64,000 bases of DNA, from contig NZ_JARXVG010000014.1 in the NCBI RefSeq assembly GCF_029892485.1, positions 1 to 64,000 on the forward strand, in the 5' to 3' direction. The position numbers and the translations under genes are program-made. Source of the DNA: Variovorax boronicumulans (GTDB taxonomy: Bacteria > Pseudomonadota > Gammaproteobacteria > Burkholderiales > Burkholderiaceae_C). Below, one piece after another: positions 34,979-44,370 of the stretch. How positions within the stretch are numbered: the stretch's first letter is position 1; every line of letters starts with the position of its first letter. The notes beneath the pieces were generated by a model, which ran no database searches, was not told the DNA's origin, and saw only the letters and a list, made by a program, of their open reading frames with translations.

Positions 34979-36235
34979 TCAGGACGCGCGTGCGGGCACC
35001 GACGCACGCGGCAATAGAGAGAACGCAAGCGTCCCCGCAGCCAGCATCCCCGCCACGGTAAGAAACACCGCGCGGAACGGCTCCACGCCATGCGCCACGC
35101 CCCACGATGCGGCCACGCCGGTCGTCCATTGCATGAGCGAGACACCGAGGAACATCGCCATGTTCATCAACGCCATCGCGCGGCCCGTCATCGCCGCGGG
35201 GTAGCCGTTCTTGGTGTACGCGTACTGCAGCACGCTGTAGCCAGAGATCAGGCCGTAGGCGATCGGCAAACCGATATCGATCGCGCGCGAATGCGTGAAC
35301 GCCATTGCGCCGAACATCAGCGCGCCGGCTGAGGCGCAGCCCATCATCCAGCGCGTGCGTCGTGCGGGGCCCGGGTCCAGGCGGCCGAACAGCGCCGGGC
35401 TGATCATGCCGGTGACCGTCATCACCAGTGCCACGTTGCCGCTGGCGACGAGCGAGAGGCCATGTCGCTCGTGCAGCACCGGCCCGAGCCACAGGCCGCG
35501 CAGCGTGATGAAGGCCGCATACGACACGCAGGCGAAGCAGAGCAGCCCCAGCGTGTGCGGCATCGCGAACAACGGCAGCAGTTCACGCACGGCCTTGCGC
35601 AGCGACTGGCGTTCGGTCGGTTCAACCCGATCCACCGCGCGCGCCGGTTCGTGCACGCGCCAGAAGACGACGATCCACGACAGCACCGCGAACGCGGCCA
35701 GCACCGTGTAGCCGGCGCGCCATGACGCGGCCTCGATCAGCAGCGCCAGCGGTGTGCCGGTGAAGAGAATGCCCATGCCCGCGAGGCTCATCACCAGCCC
35801 CGACATCGCGGTGAAGCGCGAGGCATCGAAGTGCCGCGCGATGAACACCGTGCACGCGAGGAACGCCGGCGCGCAGCCGACGCCGATCAGCGCCTGTCCC
35901 AGCAGCAGCATGTGAAAGCTCGACGCCACCGCGCACAACGCGGCGCCCGCGATGGCCAGCGGAAACGCGGTGAGCACCGTGCGCCGCACGCCGAACATGT
36001 CGATCGACACGCCCATCGCGAGCTGCATGATCCCGAACATGAAGTGGAAGGTGCCGGCCCAGGTACCGAGCTGCTGCGGCGAGAGACCGAAGTGGCTGCT
36101 CAGGGGCGTGGCCATCATGGCGCCGACGGTGCGAAAGGCCTGGCTCAGTGCGAAGGCCGAGGCCAGTGCCACGAGCATGGCGGCCGCGGAGGTCGACCAG
36201 CGCGGCGGAGGCGGCGATGCCGCGTTCGTGTTCAT
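34979..36235 (-). CDS. MFS transporter
   Basis: A 418-residue inner-membrane protein of the major facilitator superfamily with about 12 membrane segments. The start MNTNAASPPPPRW at 36235 was chosen. The first helix (AAAMLVALASAFALSQAFRTV) and the loop 2-3 region SIDMFGVRRTVLT match the family. The substrate is unknown; it resembles the nitrate/sialate-like permease group only loosely. It is transcribed alone, convergent with the unknown gene pair. Confidence 0.88.
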   Translation of the reverse strand: MNTNAASPPPPRWSTSAAAMLVALASAFALSQAFRTVGAMMATPLSSHFGLSPQQLGTWAGTFHFMFGIMQLAMGVSIDMFGVRRTVLTAFPLAIAGAALCAVASSFHMLLLGQALIGVGCAPAFLACTVFIARHFDASRFTAMSGLVMSLAGMGILFTGTPLALLIEAASWRAGYTVLAAFAVLSWIVVFWRVHEPARAVDRVEPTERQSLRKAVRELLPLFAMPHTLGLLCFACVSYAAFITLRGLWLGPVLHERHGLSLVASGNVALVMTVTGMISPALFGRLDPGPARRTRWMMGCASAGALMFGAMAFTHSRAIDIGLPIAYGLISGYSVLQYAYTKNGYPAAMTGRAMALMNMAMFLGVSLMQWTTGVAASWGVAHGVEPFRAVFLTVAGMLAAGTLAFSLLPRASVPARAS

Positions 36236-36303
36236 CGAGAAGGGAGAGTCCGGAAGAAGGGGAGGCGGCACGAATGCTAATGGCATGCCGCCCGCCATGC
36301 AGA

Positions 36304-36323
36304 ACGGCGCCCGAAGGCGCCGT
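36304..36323. other. GC-rich hairpin downstream of glcB
   Basis: ACGGCGCC (36304-36311) and GGCGCCGT (36316-36323) form a perfect 8-bp stem with loop CGAA. It lies 41 bp past the glcB stop and before the MFS start. There is no T-run, so it may be a weak or Rho-assisted end for the glcB transcript, or an mRNA-stabilising hairpin. Confidence 0.4.
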
Positions 36324-36363
36324 CCGTTCGCTCAAGTCCGGCGCAGTGCCGGACGCACGCCGA

Positions 36364-38547
36364 TCAGGCCTCGCCCTTGACCTTCAAACGCCATGCATGC
36401 AGCAGGGGCTCGGTGTAGCCGCTCGGCTGCTCGATGCCCTTGAACACCAGGTCCTGCGCCGCCTTGTACGCGGCCGAGGTCGCGAAGTTGCCGGCCATCG
36501 GCTGGTACAGCGCATCGCCCGCGTTCTGCTCGTCCACCACCTTGGCCATGCGCTGGAAGGTCTCGTCGACCTGTGCCTTGGTCACCACGCCATGCAGCAG
36601 CCAGTTGGCGATATGCTGGCTGGAGATGCGCAGCGTGGCGCGGTCTTCCATCAGGCCCACGTTGTGGATGTCGGGCACCTTGGAGCAGCCCACGCCCTGA
36701 TCGATCCAGCGCACCACGTAGCCGAGGATGCCCTGCACGTTGTTGTCGATTTCCTGCTGGCGCTCTTCGGCGGTCCACTTGGCTTCGGGTGCGATCGGCA
36801 CCTGCAGCAGCGCGTTGAGGATGTTGTCGCGTTCGCCGTCGGCATCGATTTTTTCGAGCTCCTGCTGCACCGCGGTCACGCTCACCTGGTGGTAGTGCAG
36901 CGCATGCAGCGTGGCGGCGGTGGGCGAGGGCACCCAGGCGGTGTTGGCGCCGGCCTTGGGGTGCGCGATCTTCTGTTCGAGCATCGCGGCCATGAGGTCG
37001 GGCATGGCCCACATGCCCTTGCCGATCTGCGCCTTGCCGCGCAGGCCGCACGAGAGGCCGACCAGCACGTTGTTCTTTTCATAAGCGCCGATCCAGGCGC
37101 TGGACTTCATGTCGCCCTTGCGGATCATCGGGCCGCCCTGCATGGCGGTGTGCATCTCGTCGCCGGTGCGGTCCAGGAAGCCGGTGTTGATGAAGGCCAC
37201 GCGCGCGGCGGCTTCGGCGATGCAGGCCTTCAGGTTCACGCTGGTGCGGCGTTCCTCGTCCATGATGCCGAGCTTGACGGTGTTGGCGGGCAGGCCGAGC
37301 AGTTGCTCGACGCGGCCGAACAGCTCGCTCGCGAAGGCCACTTCGGCCGGGCCGTGCATCTTGGGCTTGACGATGTAGATGCTGCCGGTGCGCGAATTGC
37401 CCTTGCGCTTCAGGTCGATGGTGGCGATGGTGGTGGTCACCACGGCATCGAGGATGCCTTCCGGAATCTCCTTGACGCTCTGACCGGAGGCATACAGGAT
37501 GGCCGGGTTGGTCATCAGGTGGCCCACGTTGCGCAGGAACATGAGCGAGCGGCCGTGCAGCTTCACCGGCTTGCCGTCGGCGCCGGTGTATTCGCGGTCG
37601 GCGTTCAGGCCGCGCGTGAAGGTCTTGCCGCCCTTGGCGACTTCTTCGGTGAGCGAGCCCTCGACGATGCCCAGCCAGTTCGCATACGCCACCACCTTGT
37701 CGGCCGCGTCCACCACGGCCACCGAGTCTTCCAGGTCCAGGATGGTCGAGAGCGCGGCTTCGAGCACCAGGTCGCTCACGCCGGCCGCATCGCTCTTGCC
37801 GATGGCGGTGCTGCGGTCGATGCGGATGTCCAGGTGGATGCCGTTGTGCTTGAGCAGCACCGACGACGGCGCTGCGGCATCGCCCTGGTAGCCGATGAAC
37901 TGCGCGGGGTCGGCGAGGCCAGTGCTGCTGCTCTGCAGCGCGACGACCAGCTTGCCGTCCTTCACGCTGTAGCCGGTCGCCATCTTGTGCGAGCCGTTGG
38001 CCAGCGGCGCGGCCTGGTCGAGCACATTGCGCGCGAATTCGATGACCTTGGCGCCGCGCACCGGGTTGTAGCCCTTGCCCTTTTCAGCGCCACCGGTTTC
38101 GGGGATGGCATCGGTGCCGTAGAGCGCGTCGTACAGCGAGCCCCAGCGCGCATTGGCGGCGTTGAGTGCGTAGCGCGCATTCAGGATCGGCACCACCAGC
38201 TGCGGACCGGCCTGCAGCGCGAGCTCGGCGTCGACGTTCGCGGTCGTGGCTTTCGCGCCCTTGGGCTGCGGCAGCAGGTAGCCGATCTTCTCGAGGAAGG
38301 CGCGGTAGGCCGGCATGTCGGCGATCGGACCGGGGTTCTTCTTGTGCCAGGCATCGAGCTCGGCCTGCAGGCGGTCGCGCTCGGCGAGCAGCGCGATGTT
38401 CTTGGGCGCGAGGTCGCTCACGATGGCGTCGAAGCCCTTCCAGAAGACGTCGCTGGCCACGCCGGTGGCGGGCAGTACCTTTTCTTCGATGAAGCGGTGG
38501 AGCTCGGTCGCGACCTGGAGTCCGTGGGCGGTGGTGCGGGCGGTCAT
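36364..38547 (-). CDS. glcB: Malate synthase G
   Basis: It condenses glyoxylate with acetyl-CoA to malate and so lets C2 compounds be used for growth. The 727-residue monomeric G-type is recognised by length and by [20 protein letters not shown], the region [19 protein letters not shown] (active-site Arg), [29 protein letters not shown], and the C-terminal acid pocket. The ribosome site AGGAGAG is close to the ATG at 38547. The isocitrate lyase gene is not in the window. It is divergent from the aminotransferase gene, with a relatively AT-rich 184-bp gap. Confidence 0.97.
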   Translation of the reverse strand: MTARTTAHGLQVATELHRFIEEKVLPATGVASDVFWKGFDAIVSDLAPKNIALLAERDRLQAELDAWHKKNPGPIADMPAYRAFLEKIGYLLPQPKGAKATTANVDAELALQAGPQLVVPILNARYALNAANARWGSLYDALYGTDAIPETGGAEKGKGYNPVRGAKVIEFARNVLDQAAPLANGSHKMATGYSVKDGKLVVALQSSSTGLADPAQFIGYQGDAAAPSSVLLKHNGIHLDIRIDRSTAIGKSDAAGVSDLVLEAALSTILDLEDSVAVVDAADKVVAYANWLGIVEGSLTEEVAKGGKTFTRGLNADREYTGADGKPVKLHGRSLMFLRNVGHLMTNPAILYASGQSVKEIPEGILDAVVTTTIATIDLKRKGNSRTGSIYIVKPKMHGPAEVAFASELFGRVEQLLGLPANTVKLGIMDEERRTSVNLKACIAEAAARVAFINTGFLDRTGDEMHTAMQGGPMIRKGDMKSSAWIGAYEKNNVLVGLSCGLRGKAQIGKGMWAMPDLMAAMLEQKIAHPKAGANTAWVPSPTAATLHALHYHQVSVTAVQQELEKIDADGERDNILNALLQVPIAPEAKWTAEERQQEIDNNVQGILGYVVRWIDQGVGCSKVPDIHNVGLMEDRATLRISSQHIANWLLHGVVTKAQVDETFQRMAKVVDEQNAGDALYQPMAGNFATSAAYKAAQDLVFKGIEQPSGYTEPLLHAWRLKVKGEA

Positions 38548-38731
38548 TTTTCTCTCCTGGAAATCGGGATACGGCGGAATACGGAAGCTAAAGACGTGGG
38601 TGTCGCAATGACGTAGGTCAACTTTATTCGATACTTTACGAAGGAGTAAGAGCCGAAAGCGGGATTTATCAATGACAAAAATGAAGGTAATGGCCGCACG
38701 GCGCCGCTTTTTGCCCAAAGGGTAGGCACTG

Positions 38732-39769
38732 ATGGAGGCGCCGCCGGCGCGGGATATATTTAACTTCTTAAATAAGACCGACCCCGCCGAAATGATCCTC
38801 CTGGCTTCCAACGAAAACCCGCTCGGCATGCCCGAGTCGGCCCGCCGCGCCGCCGCTGCCGCCCTTGAAGGCGCGGGCAACTACCCCGACAGCAACGGCA
38901 CCGCGCTCAAGAATGCACTGGCCGCCCGGCTCGATGTGTCGCCCGAGTGGCTCACGCTGGGCAGCGGATCGAGCGAAATCCTCACGCTCGCGGCGCAGGT
39001 GACTCTGAAGCCGGGCGAGAACGTCGTCTATTCGCAGTACGGCTTCATCGTCTACGCGCAGGCCGCGGCGCAGGCCCATGCGCGCGCCACCGTCGTGCCC
39101 TCGCGCGATTTCGGCCATGACCTCGACGCGATGCGGGCCGCCATCGCCGACGACACGAAGCTGGTCTTCGTCGCCAACCCGAACAACCCCACGGGCACCT
39201 TCATCGATGCTGCGCCGCTGCTGGCTTTTCTGCAATCGGTGCCCACGCACGTGACGGTGCTGCTCGACGAGGCCTACACCGAGTACCTCTCGCCCGCGCA
39301 GCGCTACGACAGCATCGAATGGGTGCGGCGCCTGCCGAACCTGATCGTGGCGCGCACTTTCTCCAAGGCCTTCGGCCTGGCGGGGATGCGCATCGGCTAT
39401 GGCGTGTCGCAGCCGGCGCTCGCGGCGCGCATGAATGCGCAGCGCCCGCGCTTCAATGTGACGACGCCGGCCCAGGCCGCAGCGGTGGCTGCGTTGGGGG
39501 ACACGGAATTCCTCGCGCGCACCTACGAACTCAACACCGCCGGGCGTGATCAGCTCGCTGCCGGCTTCACCGAACTGGGCCTCGCGTACGTCCCGTCGTC
39601 CGGCAACTTCCTGATGGTGCAGGTCGGCGATGCGCAGGCCGTGCATGCGCGGTTGCTGGCTGCGGGCATCGAGGTCTCGCTGCTCGGGCCTTATGGACTG
39701 CCGCAATGGCTGCGCGTGAGTGTCGGTCTGCCCGAGCAGAACAGGGCCGTGCTCGCCGCCCTGCGCTGA
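38732..39769 (+). CDS. hisC: Histidinol-phosphate aminotransferase-like PLP enzyme
   Basis: A 345-residue class I/II aminotransferase of the HisC branch. [15 protein letters not shown] opens the fold, then [31 protein letters not shown] and the PLP-lysine motif [15 protein letters not shown] (Lys at about 212). It likely transfers the amino group in histidine synthesis or a related aromatic/other amino acid reaction. It lies outside any his operon, so it may be a second paralogue. The first codons include AT-rich, rare ATA and TTA codons, and an in-frame stop at 38723 rules out a longer form. Confidence 0.86.
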   Translation: MEAPPARDIFNFLNKTDPAEMILLASNENPLGMPESARRAAAAALEGAGNYPDSNGTALKNALAARLDVSPEWLTLGSGSSEILTLAAQVTLKPGENVVYSQYGFIVYAQAAAQAHARATVVPSRDFGHDLDAMRAAIADDTKLVFVANPNNPTGTFIDAAPLLAFLQSVPTHVTVLLDEAYTEYLSPAQRYDSIEWVRRLPNLIVARTFSKAFGLAGMRIGYGVSQPALAARMNAQRPRFNVTTPAQAAAVAALGDTEFLARTYELNTAGRDQLAAGFTELGLAYVPSSGNFLMVQVGDAQAVHARLLAAGIEVSLLGPYGLPQWLRVSVGLPEQNRAVLAALR

Positions 39770-39777
39770 CCGTATTT

Positions 39778-39891
39778 CTCCCTCCCCTCCCGGGGGAGGG
39801 TTGGGGTGGGGGCACGGCGGCGTAACAAAGACCAGCGGCTCATCGAAGGCCGTTTGCCCCCATCCCAGCCTTCCCCCGGGAGGGGAAGGAG
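39778..39891. repeat. Long inverted repeat between hisC and the IclR gene
   Basis: Two 37-nt arms (39778-39814 and 39855-39891) pair with about 4 mismatches, several of them G-U compatible. The core is CCCTCCCCTCCCGGGGGAG with GGTGGGGGCA on the left and TGCCCCCATCC on the right, around a 40-nt loop. It lies between two convergent genes. It could be a bidirectional transcription barrier or, from memory, a member of a dispersed G/C-rich repeat family common in Comamonadaceae. Confidence 0.75.
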
Positions 39892-39907
39892 CAAGAAAGA
39901 AGACGCC

Positions 39908-40648
39908 TCAGACCTGTCCGCCGAGTTCCTTCGCCGCCGCCCGCACCGGCTCGATGTAGCCCTCGTCATACCGGTGCGTCGGCATCGTCAGCGTGACGGC
40001 CGCGGCAAGCCCGCCATCCGCATGGAACACCGGCGCCGAAATGCCCGCGAGCTCGGCCGTGCGGTCGCCCACCAGCGCGCAATAGCCCTGCGCGCGGATC
40101 GCGTCGTAGGGCTTGCGCTCCTTCGCACCGCTCGGCCGCTCGGCCTCGGGCCCGAAGGCGATCAGCACGCGCGCGCCGGCGCCGCGGTCGTTGGGCAGCA
40201 GGTCACCCGCGCGCACATGGTCGCGCACCACATGCGATGAATCGATGCGGAACTGGCACAGGCGCACCCAGCTTTCGCCCTGCACCTGCCGCACGTGGTA
40301 CGCGGCGCTTTCGCCGGTGGCCGCAGCCAGCGCGCGCAGCACCGGCAGCACGATGCGGTCGAGTGACTGAGACGCGGCATAGAGCCCGTGCAGCCGCGCG
40401 ATCTCCATGCCCAGCGCGTAGCGTCCGTCGTCCTGCCGGCGGATCAACCGCGCATGTTCGAGCGATGCCAGGAGCCGCAGCACCGTGCTCTTGTAGAGCT
40501 GTGTGCGCTCGGCGAACTGCGCAAGCGACAGCGCCTCGTCGCCCGCCTGGAACGCCGACAGCAAGCTCAGCGCGCGATCGACCGCGGCGGCACCGCCGGG
40601 GGCGGCATTGAGGTCGGAAACCGATTCAGTCTGGGCTTTGCGGGGCAT
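39908..40648 (-). CDS. IclR-family transcriptional regulator
   Basis: A 246-residue regulator. The N-terminal winged HTH contains AVDRALSLLSAF, SLAQFAERTQLYKSTVLRLLASLE and GRYALGMEIARL; the rest is the IclR ligand domain, with ESAAYHVRQVQGESW and ELAGISAPVFHADGGLAAAVTL. It is divergent from HMG-CoA lyase, and two near-identical palindromes lie in the gap. It probably represses that operon and itself until an acyl-CoA-derived signal is present. The effector is unknown. Confidence 0.93.
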   Translation of the reverse strand: MPRKAQTESVSDLNAAPGGAAAVDRALSLLSAFQAGDEALSLAQFAERTQLYKSTVLRLLASLEHARLIRRQDDGRYALGMEIARLHGLYAASQSLDRIVLPVLRALAAATGESAAYHVRQVQGESWVRLCQFRIDSSHVVRDHVRAGDLLPNDRGAGARVLIAFGPEAERPSGAKERKPYDAIRAQGYCALVGDRTAELAGISAPVFHADGGLAAAVTLTMPTHRYDEGYIEPVRAAAKELGGQV

Positions 40649-40684
40649 GGGCGTGACTTGACAGGGAAAGTCGATCGGCAGTCT

Positions 40685-40703
40685 AATTCTGTTTGGCAGA
40701 ATT
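40685..40703. promoter_or_regulatory. Operator-like palindrome 1 (IclR/HMG-CoA lyase gap)
   Basis: AATTCTG (40685-40691) and CAGAATT (40697-40703) form a perfect 7-bp inverted repeat around TTTGG. Its inner 15 bp (TTCTGTTTGGCAGAA) is nearly the same as that of the second palindrome, 20 bp further on. Confidence 0.7.
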
Positions 40704-40704
40704 T

Positions 40705-40723
40705 AGTTCTGTAAGATAGAACT
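40705..40723. promoter_or_regulatory. Operator-like palindrome 2 (IclR/HMG-CoA lyase gap)
   Basis: AGTTCT (40705-40710) and AGAACT (40718-40723) form a perfect inverted repeat around GTAAGAT. Its inner 15 bp (TTCTGTAAGATAGAA) matches palindrome 1 in 11 of 15 positions, and the two start 20 bp apart, about two DNA turns. The pair lies 43 bp before the HMG-CoA lyase start. Confidence 0.7.
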
Positions 40724-40766
40724 GTCAAGCGATCCGCAACATGATCGCGCCAAGGAGACGAAGTCG

Positions 40767-41702
40767 ATGACACCCCCCGATGTCCTCATCAGCGAGGTCG
40801 GCCCGCGCGACGGCCTGCAATCGGTCAAGGCCACCATGCCCACGGCAGACAAGCTGCGCTGGATCGACGCGCTCTACGCCGCCGGCGTGCGCGAGATCGA
40901 AGTCGCCTCGTTCGTGCCCGCGAAGCTGCTGCCCCAGATGGCCGATGCCGCCGAGGTGGTGCGCCATGCGATCACGCTGCCCGGCCTCACCGTGATGGCG
41001 TTGGTGCCCAACCGCAAGGGCGCGCAGGCCGCGCTCGAAGCGGGCGTGCACAAGCTCACGATGCCGGTGTCGGCCAGCGTGGCCCATTCGCTGGCCAACG
41101 TGCGCAAGACCCCCACCGAGATGGTCGAGGAGGTGCGCGCCATCTCCGACCTGCGCCGCGCGATCGCACCGCAGGTGAGGCTTGAGGCCGGCATCTCCAC
41201 CGCCTTCGGCTGCACGCTGCAGGGGCTTGTGCCCGAGGACGACGTGATCCGCCTCGCTGCGCAATGCATCGAGGCCGGCGCCGAAGAGGCGGGCCTCTCC
41301 GACACCGTGGGCTACGCCAATCCCGCGCAGGTGCGCCGGCTCTTCAAGCGCCTGCGCGCGGAAATCGGCGTGCACGCCGGCGCCGCCCACATGCACAACA
41401 CGCGCGGCCTCGGCATCGCGAACTGCCTGGCGGCTTGGGACGAAGGCGTGCGCACCTTCGACGCCTCGCTCGGCGGCCTCGGCGGCTGCCCCTATGCGCC
41501 CGGGGCCTCAGGCAATGCCGTGACCGAAGACCTCGTCTTCATGTTCGAGGCCATGGGCGTCCGCACCGGCATCGACATCCAGAAACTCATCGCGGCGCGC
41601 GCGCCGCTCATGGCCGGCCTGCCCGGCGAACCGGTCTACGGCATGACGCCCGAAGCCGGGCTGCCCAAAGGTTTTGTCCAGGAACACATCGCACATGTCT
41701 GA
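40767..41702 (+). CDS. Hydroxymethylglutaryl-CoA lyase family protein
   Basis: It splits (S)-HMG-CoA into acetyl-CoA and acetoacetate, the end of leucine or isovalerate breakdown; related members act on other 3-hydroxy-acyl-CoAs. The 311-residue DRE-TIM metallolyase starts with VLISEVGPRDGLQ and ends with the family signature GGLGGCPYAPGASGNAVTEDLV (spread over about 240-261). ATG at 40767 follows AAGGAG. The next gene, a CoA transferase, overlaps it by 8 nt, so both are one unit under the divergent IclR regulator. Confidence 0.92.
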   Translation: MTPPDVLISEVGPRDGLQSVKATMPTADKLRWIDALYAAGVREIEVASFVPAKLLPQMADAAEVVRHAITLPGLTVMALVPNRKGAQAALEAGVHKLTMPVSASVAHSLANVRKTPTEMVEEVRAISDLRRAIAPQVRLEAGISTAFGCTLQGLVPEDDVIRLAAQCIEAGAEEAGLSDTVGYANPAQVRRLFKRLRAEIGVHAGAAHMHNTRGLGIANCLAAWDEGVRTFDASLGGLGGCPYAPGASGNAVTEDLVFMFEAMGVRTGIDIQKLIAARAPLMAGLPGEPVYGMTPEAGLPKGFVQEHIAHV

Positions 41703-42885
41703 AGCCAATCCTCTTCCCTACGCCGGCATCCGCGTCGTCGAATTCACGCACATGGTCATGGGCCCGACCTGCGGCCTGCTGCTGGCCGACCTGGGCGCCG
41801 AGGTCATCAAGGTCGAGCCCATCGAGGGCGACAACACGCGCCGCCTGCTCGGCTCGGGCTCGGGGTTCTTTCCAACCTTCAACCGCAACAAGAAGAGCAT
41901 CGCGCTCGACCTGAAGAAGCCCGAGGGCGTCGAAGCCGCGCTGCGCCTGATCGCCACCGCCGACATCGTGAGCGAGAACTTCAAGCCCGGCACGATGAAG
42001 AAGCTGGGGCTCGACTACGACACGCTCGCCAAGCTCAATCCGCGCCTCATCTACGTGAGCCACAAGGGCTTCCTGCCCGGCCCCTACGACCACCGCACCG
42101 CCCTCGACGAGGTGGTGCAGATGATGGGTGGCCTGGCCTACATGACCGGCCGCTCGGGCGACCCGCTGCGCGCGGGCACCAGCGTGAACGACATCATGGG
42201 CGGCATGTTCGGCGCCATCGGCGCCATGGCCGCGCTGCGCCAGCGCGAACTCACGGGCAAGGGCTGCGAGGTGCAGGCCGCGCTGTTCGAGAACAACGTG
42301 TTCCTCGTCGCGCAGCACATGATGCAGTTCGCCGCCACCGGCAAGGCCGCCGACCCGATGCCCAGCCGCATCTCGGCCTGGGCCGTGTACGACGTGTTCA
42401 CGGTGAAGGACGGCGAGCAGATCTTCCTCGCGGCCGTCAGCGACAAGCAATGGGCCATCTTCTGCAAGGCCTTCGGCCTCGAAGACATGTTGGCCGATCC
42501 GCGCCTGAAGACCAACAACGACCGCGTGCGCGCGCGCGAATGGATGATGCCGATCCTGCGCTCGCACCTCGCGGACCGCAGCGCGGCCGAGCTCGCCGCG
42601 GTGTTCGAGCAGAACGAGCTGCCCTTCGCGCCCATCACCAAGCCAGAGGAGCTGTTCGACGACCCGCACCTGAACGCCACCGGCGGCCTCGCGCCCGTGC
42701 GCATGAACGACGGCCACATGGCCAAGGTGCCGCTCGCGCCGTTCACGCTGGGTGGCCAGCGCCCCGGCATCCGGCTGCAGCCGCCGCACATCGGCGAGCA
42801 CAGCAACGAGTTGCTGAAAGAAGTGGGCTACGGCGACGCGGAGATCGCGGCGCTCAGGGCCGGTGGCGTCACTGCGGGCGACTGA
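41695..42885 (+). CDS. CaiB/BaiF family CoA transferase
   Basis: A 396-residue class III CoA transferase that moves CoA between acids. GIRVVEFTHMVMGPTCGLLLADLGAEVIKVEP opens the fold (split at Met); the catalytic Asp is in SVNDIMGGM (about 166). The central ALFENNVFLVAQHMMQF and the end VPLAPFTLGGQRP are typical. It starts inside the HMG-CoA lyase gene, so it probably activates the acid whose CoA ester the lyase later cleaves, such as 3-hydroxy-3-methylglutarate. The substrate is inferred only. Confidence 0.9.
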   Translation: MSEANPLPYAGIRVVEFTHMVMGPTCGLLLADLGAEVIKVEPIEGDNTRRLLGSGSGFFPTFNRNKKSIALDLKKPEGVEAALRLIATADIVSENFKPGTMKKLGLDYDTLAKLNPRLIYVSHKGFLPGPYDHRTALDEVVQMMGGLAYMTGRSGDPLRAGTSVNDIMGGMFGAIGAMAALRQRELTGKGCEVQAALFENNVFLVAQHMMQFAATGKAADPMPSRISAWAVYDVFTVKDGEQIFLAAVSDKQWAIFCKAFGLEDMLADPRLKTNNDRVRAREWMMPILRSHLADRSAAELAAVFEQNELPFAPITKPEELFDDPHLNATGGLAPVRMNDGHMAKVPLAPFTLGGQRPGIRLQPPHIGEHSNELLKEVGYGDAEIAALRAGGVTAGD

Positions 42886-42923
42886 CCCCGGGGGGCGGAC
42901 TCTATCTATATAGTTCCCGCCCC

Positions 42924-43859
42924 ATGGACCGCCTGAAGCAACTCGAATCCTTCGTCTCGGTCGCGGCCCGCGGCAGCCTCACCGCCGCGGCCAAGGCCGA
43001 GGGCGTGGCGCCCGCGATCATGGGGCGGCGGCTCGATGCGCTGGAGGAGCGGCTGGGCGTCAAGCTCCTGGTGCGCACCACGCGGCGCATCACGCTCACG
43101 CACGAGGGCAGTGCGTTTCTCGAAGATTGCCAGCGCCTCCTGACCGAGTTCGCGAATGCCGAGGCCAGCGTGAGCGCCGGCGGTGTCAAGGCCAGCGGGC
43201 ATCTGCGCGTGACGGCGCCGGCCGGCTTCGGGCGACGGCACGTCGCGCCGCTGGTGCCGCGCTTTCATGCGCTGCATCCGGAGGTGACGATCTCGCTCAA
43301 TCTCAGCGACCGCGTGGTCGACGTGACCGGCGAAAGCTTCGATTGCGCGGTGCGCGTGGGCGACCTGCCCGATTCGTCGCTCGTGAGCGTGCGCCTGGCC
43401 GACAACCGCCGCCGCTGCGTGGCGACGCCCGATTTCCTGCGCCGCCACGGGGCGCCCAAGCACCCCGGCGAGCTGTCGCGCTTTGCCTGCCTCACGCTCT
43501 CGAGCGACGCCTCGCAGACGCGCGGCTGGGCCTTTCGCATTACCACCGAAGCCGGTGTGCAGGAGCTGATCCATCTGCGTCCGAGCGGCCCGCTCGACTG
43601 CTCCGACGGCCAGGTGCTGCACGACTGGTGCCTGGCCGGCCATGGCATCGCGTGGCGCAGCACCTGGGAAGTCGAGGCCGAGATCGACGCCGGCCTGCTG
43701 GTGCCGGTGCTCGACGAATTCGCTGCACCGCCCAACGGCATCTACGCGGTGTTCGCGGGCGCCAAGCACCTGCCGCTGCGGGTGCGACTGTGGCTTGATT
43801 TCCTCAAGGACCAGTACGGAAAACCGGAATTCTGGGGCGGACGGCCGGAAGAAGCGTGA
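42924..43859 (+). CDS. LysR-family transcriptional regulator
   Basis: A 311-residue regulator of the CrgA/DsdC-like LysR group. The HTH reads LKQLESFVSVAARGSLTAAAK, then APAIMGRRLDALEERLGVKLL; the recognition helix (APAIMGRRLDALE) differs from the common SQSAVSRQI form. The effector domain begins near GHLRVTAPAGFGRRHVAPL. It lies 38 bp after the CoA transferase in the same direction; a TATA-rich stretch (TCTATATAG) just before the ATG may be its own promoter. Target genes are not evident. Confidence 0.9.
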   Translation: MDRLKQLESFVSVAARGSLTAAAKAEGVAPAIMGRRLDALEERLGVKLLVRTTRRITLTHEGSAFLEDCQRLLTEFANAEASVSAGGVKASGHLRVTAPAGFGRRHVAPLVPRFHALHPEVTISLNLSDRVVDVTGESFDCAVRVGDLPDSSLVSVRLADNRRRCVATPDFLRRHGAPKHPGELSRFACLTLSSDASQTRGWAFRITTEAGVQELIHLRPSGPLDCSDGQVLHDWCLAGHGIAWRSTWEVEAEIDAGLLVPVLDEFAAPPNGIYAVFAGAKHLPLRVRLWLDFLKDQYGKPEFWGGRPEEA

Positions 43860-43911
43860 GCAGCGTCACAATCTGTTCGCATTTGCAACCCGTACCGGAA
43901 GAAAGCCATCG

Positions 43912-44364
43912 ATGACCCTCGAAGCCATCCTCGCCTATGTGCATCTGCTCGCGATCCTCACGATGGTCGTGTTCATCTCCAGCGAGGCGGCGCTGTGCCG
44001 GGTTCAGTGGCTCAACGCCGCCGTGGTCGAGCGGCTTGCCAAGGTCGACATGGTCTACGGCATCGCCGCCATCGCGGTGCTTGCCACCGGCATCGCGCGC
44101 ACCTGGTGGGGCGTGAAGGGCACGGCCTGGTACTGGACCAACCCGCTGTTGCACGTGAAGCTGGGTCTCTTCATCATCGTGGGCGTGCTGTCGATCTTTC
44201 CGACGCTCACTTACTTCCGCTGGCGCAAGACGCTGCGCGCCACCGGCAAGCTGCCGGCCGAGGACGACATCAGGAAGACGCGCAAGCTGGTGATGGTGCA
44301 GGCCCACCTGATCGCGCTGATCCCACTGGTCGCGGTGTTCCTCGCGCGCGGCTTCGGCAAGTAA
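43912..44364 (+). CDS. DUF2214 family membrane protein
   Basis: A 150-residue inner-membrane protein with four membrane segments: ILAYVHLLAILTMVVFI, VYGIAAIAVLATGIART, LLHVKLGLFIIVGVLSIFPT and LVMVQAHLIALIPLVAVFLA. The charged loop TYFRWRKTLRATGKLP precedes the last helix. This matches DUF2214 (from memory). Function is unknown. It lies 52 bp after the LysR gene and 6 bp before a large membrane protein gene. Confidence 0.85.
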   Translation: MTLEAILAYVHLLAILTMVVFISSEAALCRVQWLNAAVVERLAKVDMVYGIAAIAVLATGIARTWWGVKGTAWYWTNPLLHVKLGLFIIVGVLSIFPTLTYFRWRKTLRATGKLPAEDDIRKTRKLVMVQAHLIALIPLVAVFLARGFGK

Positions 44365-44370
44365 GCCGGC

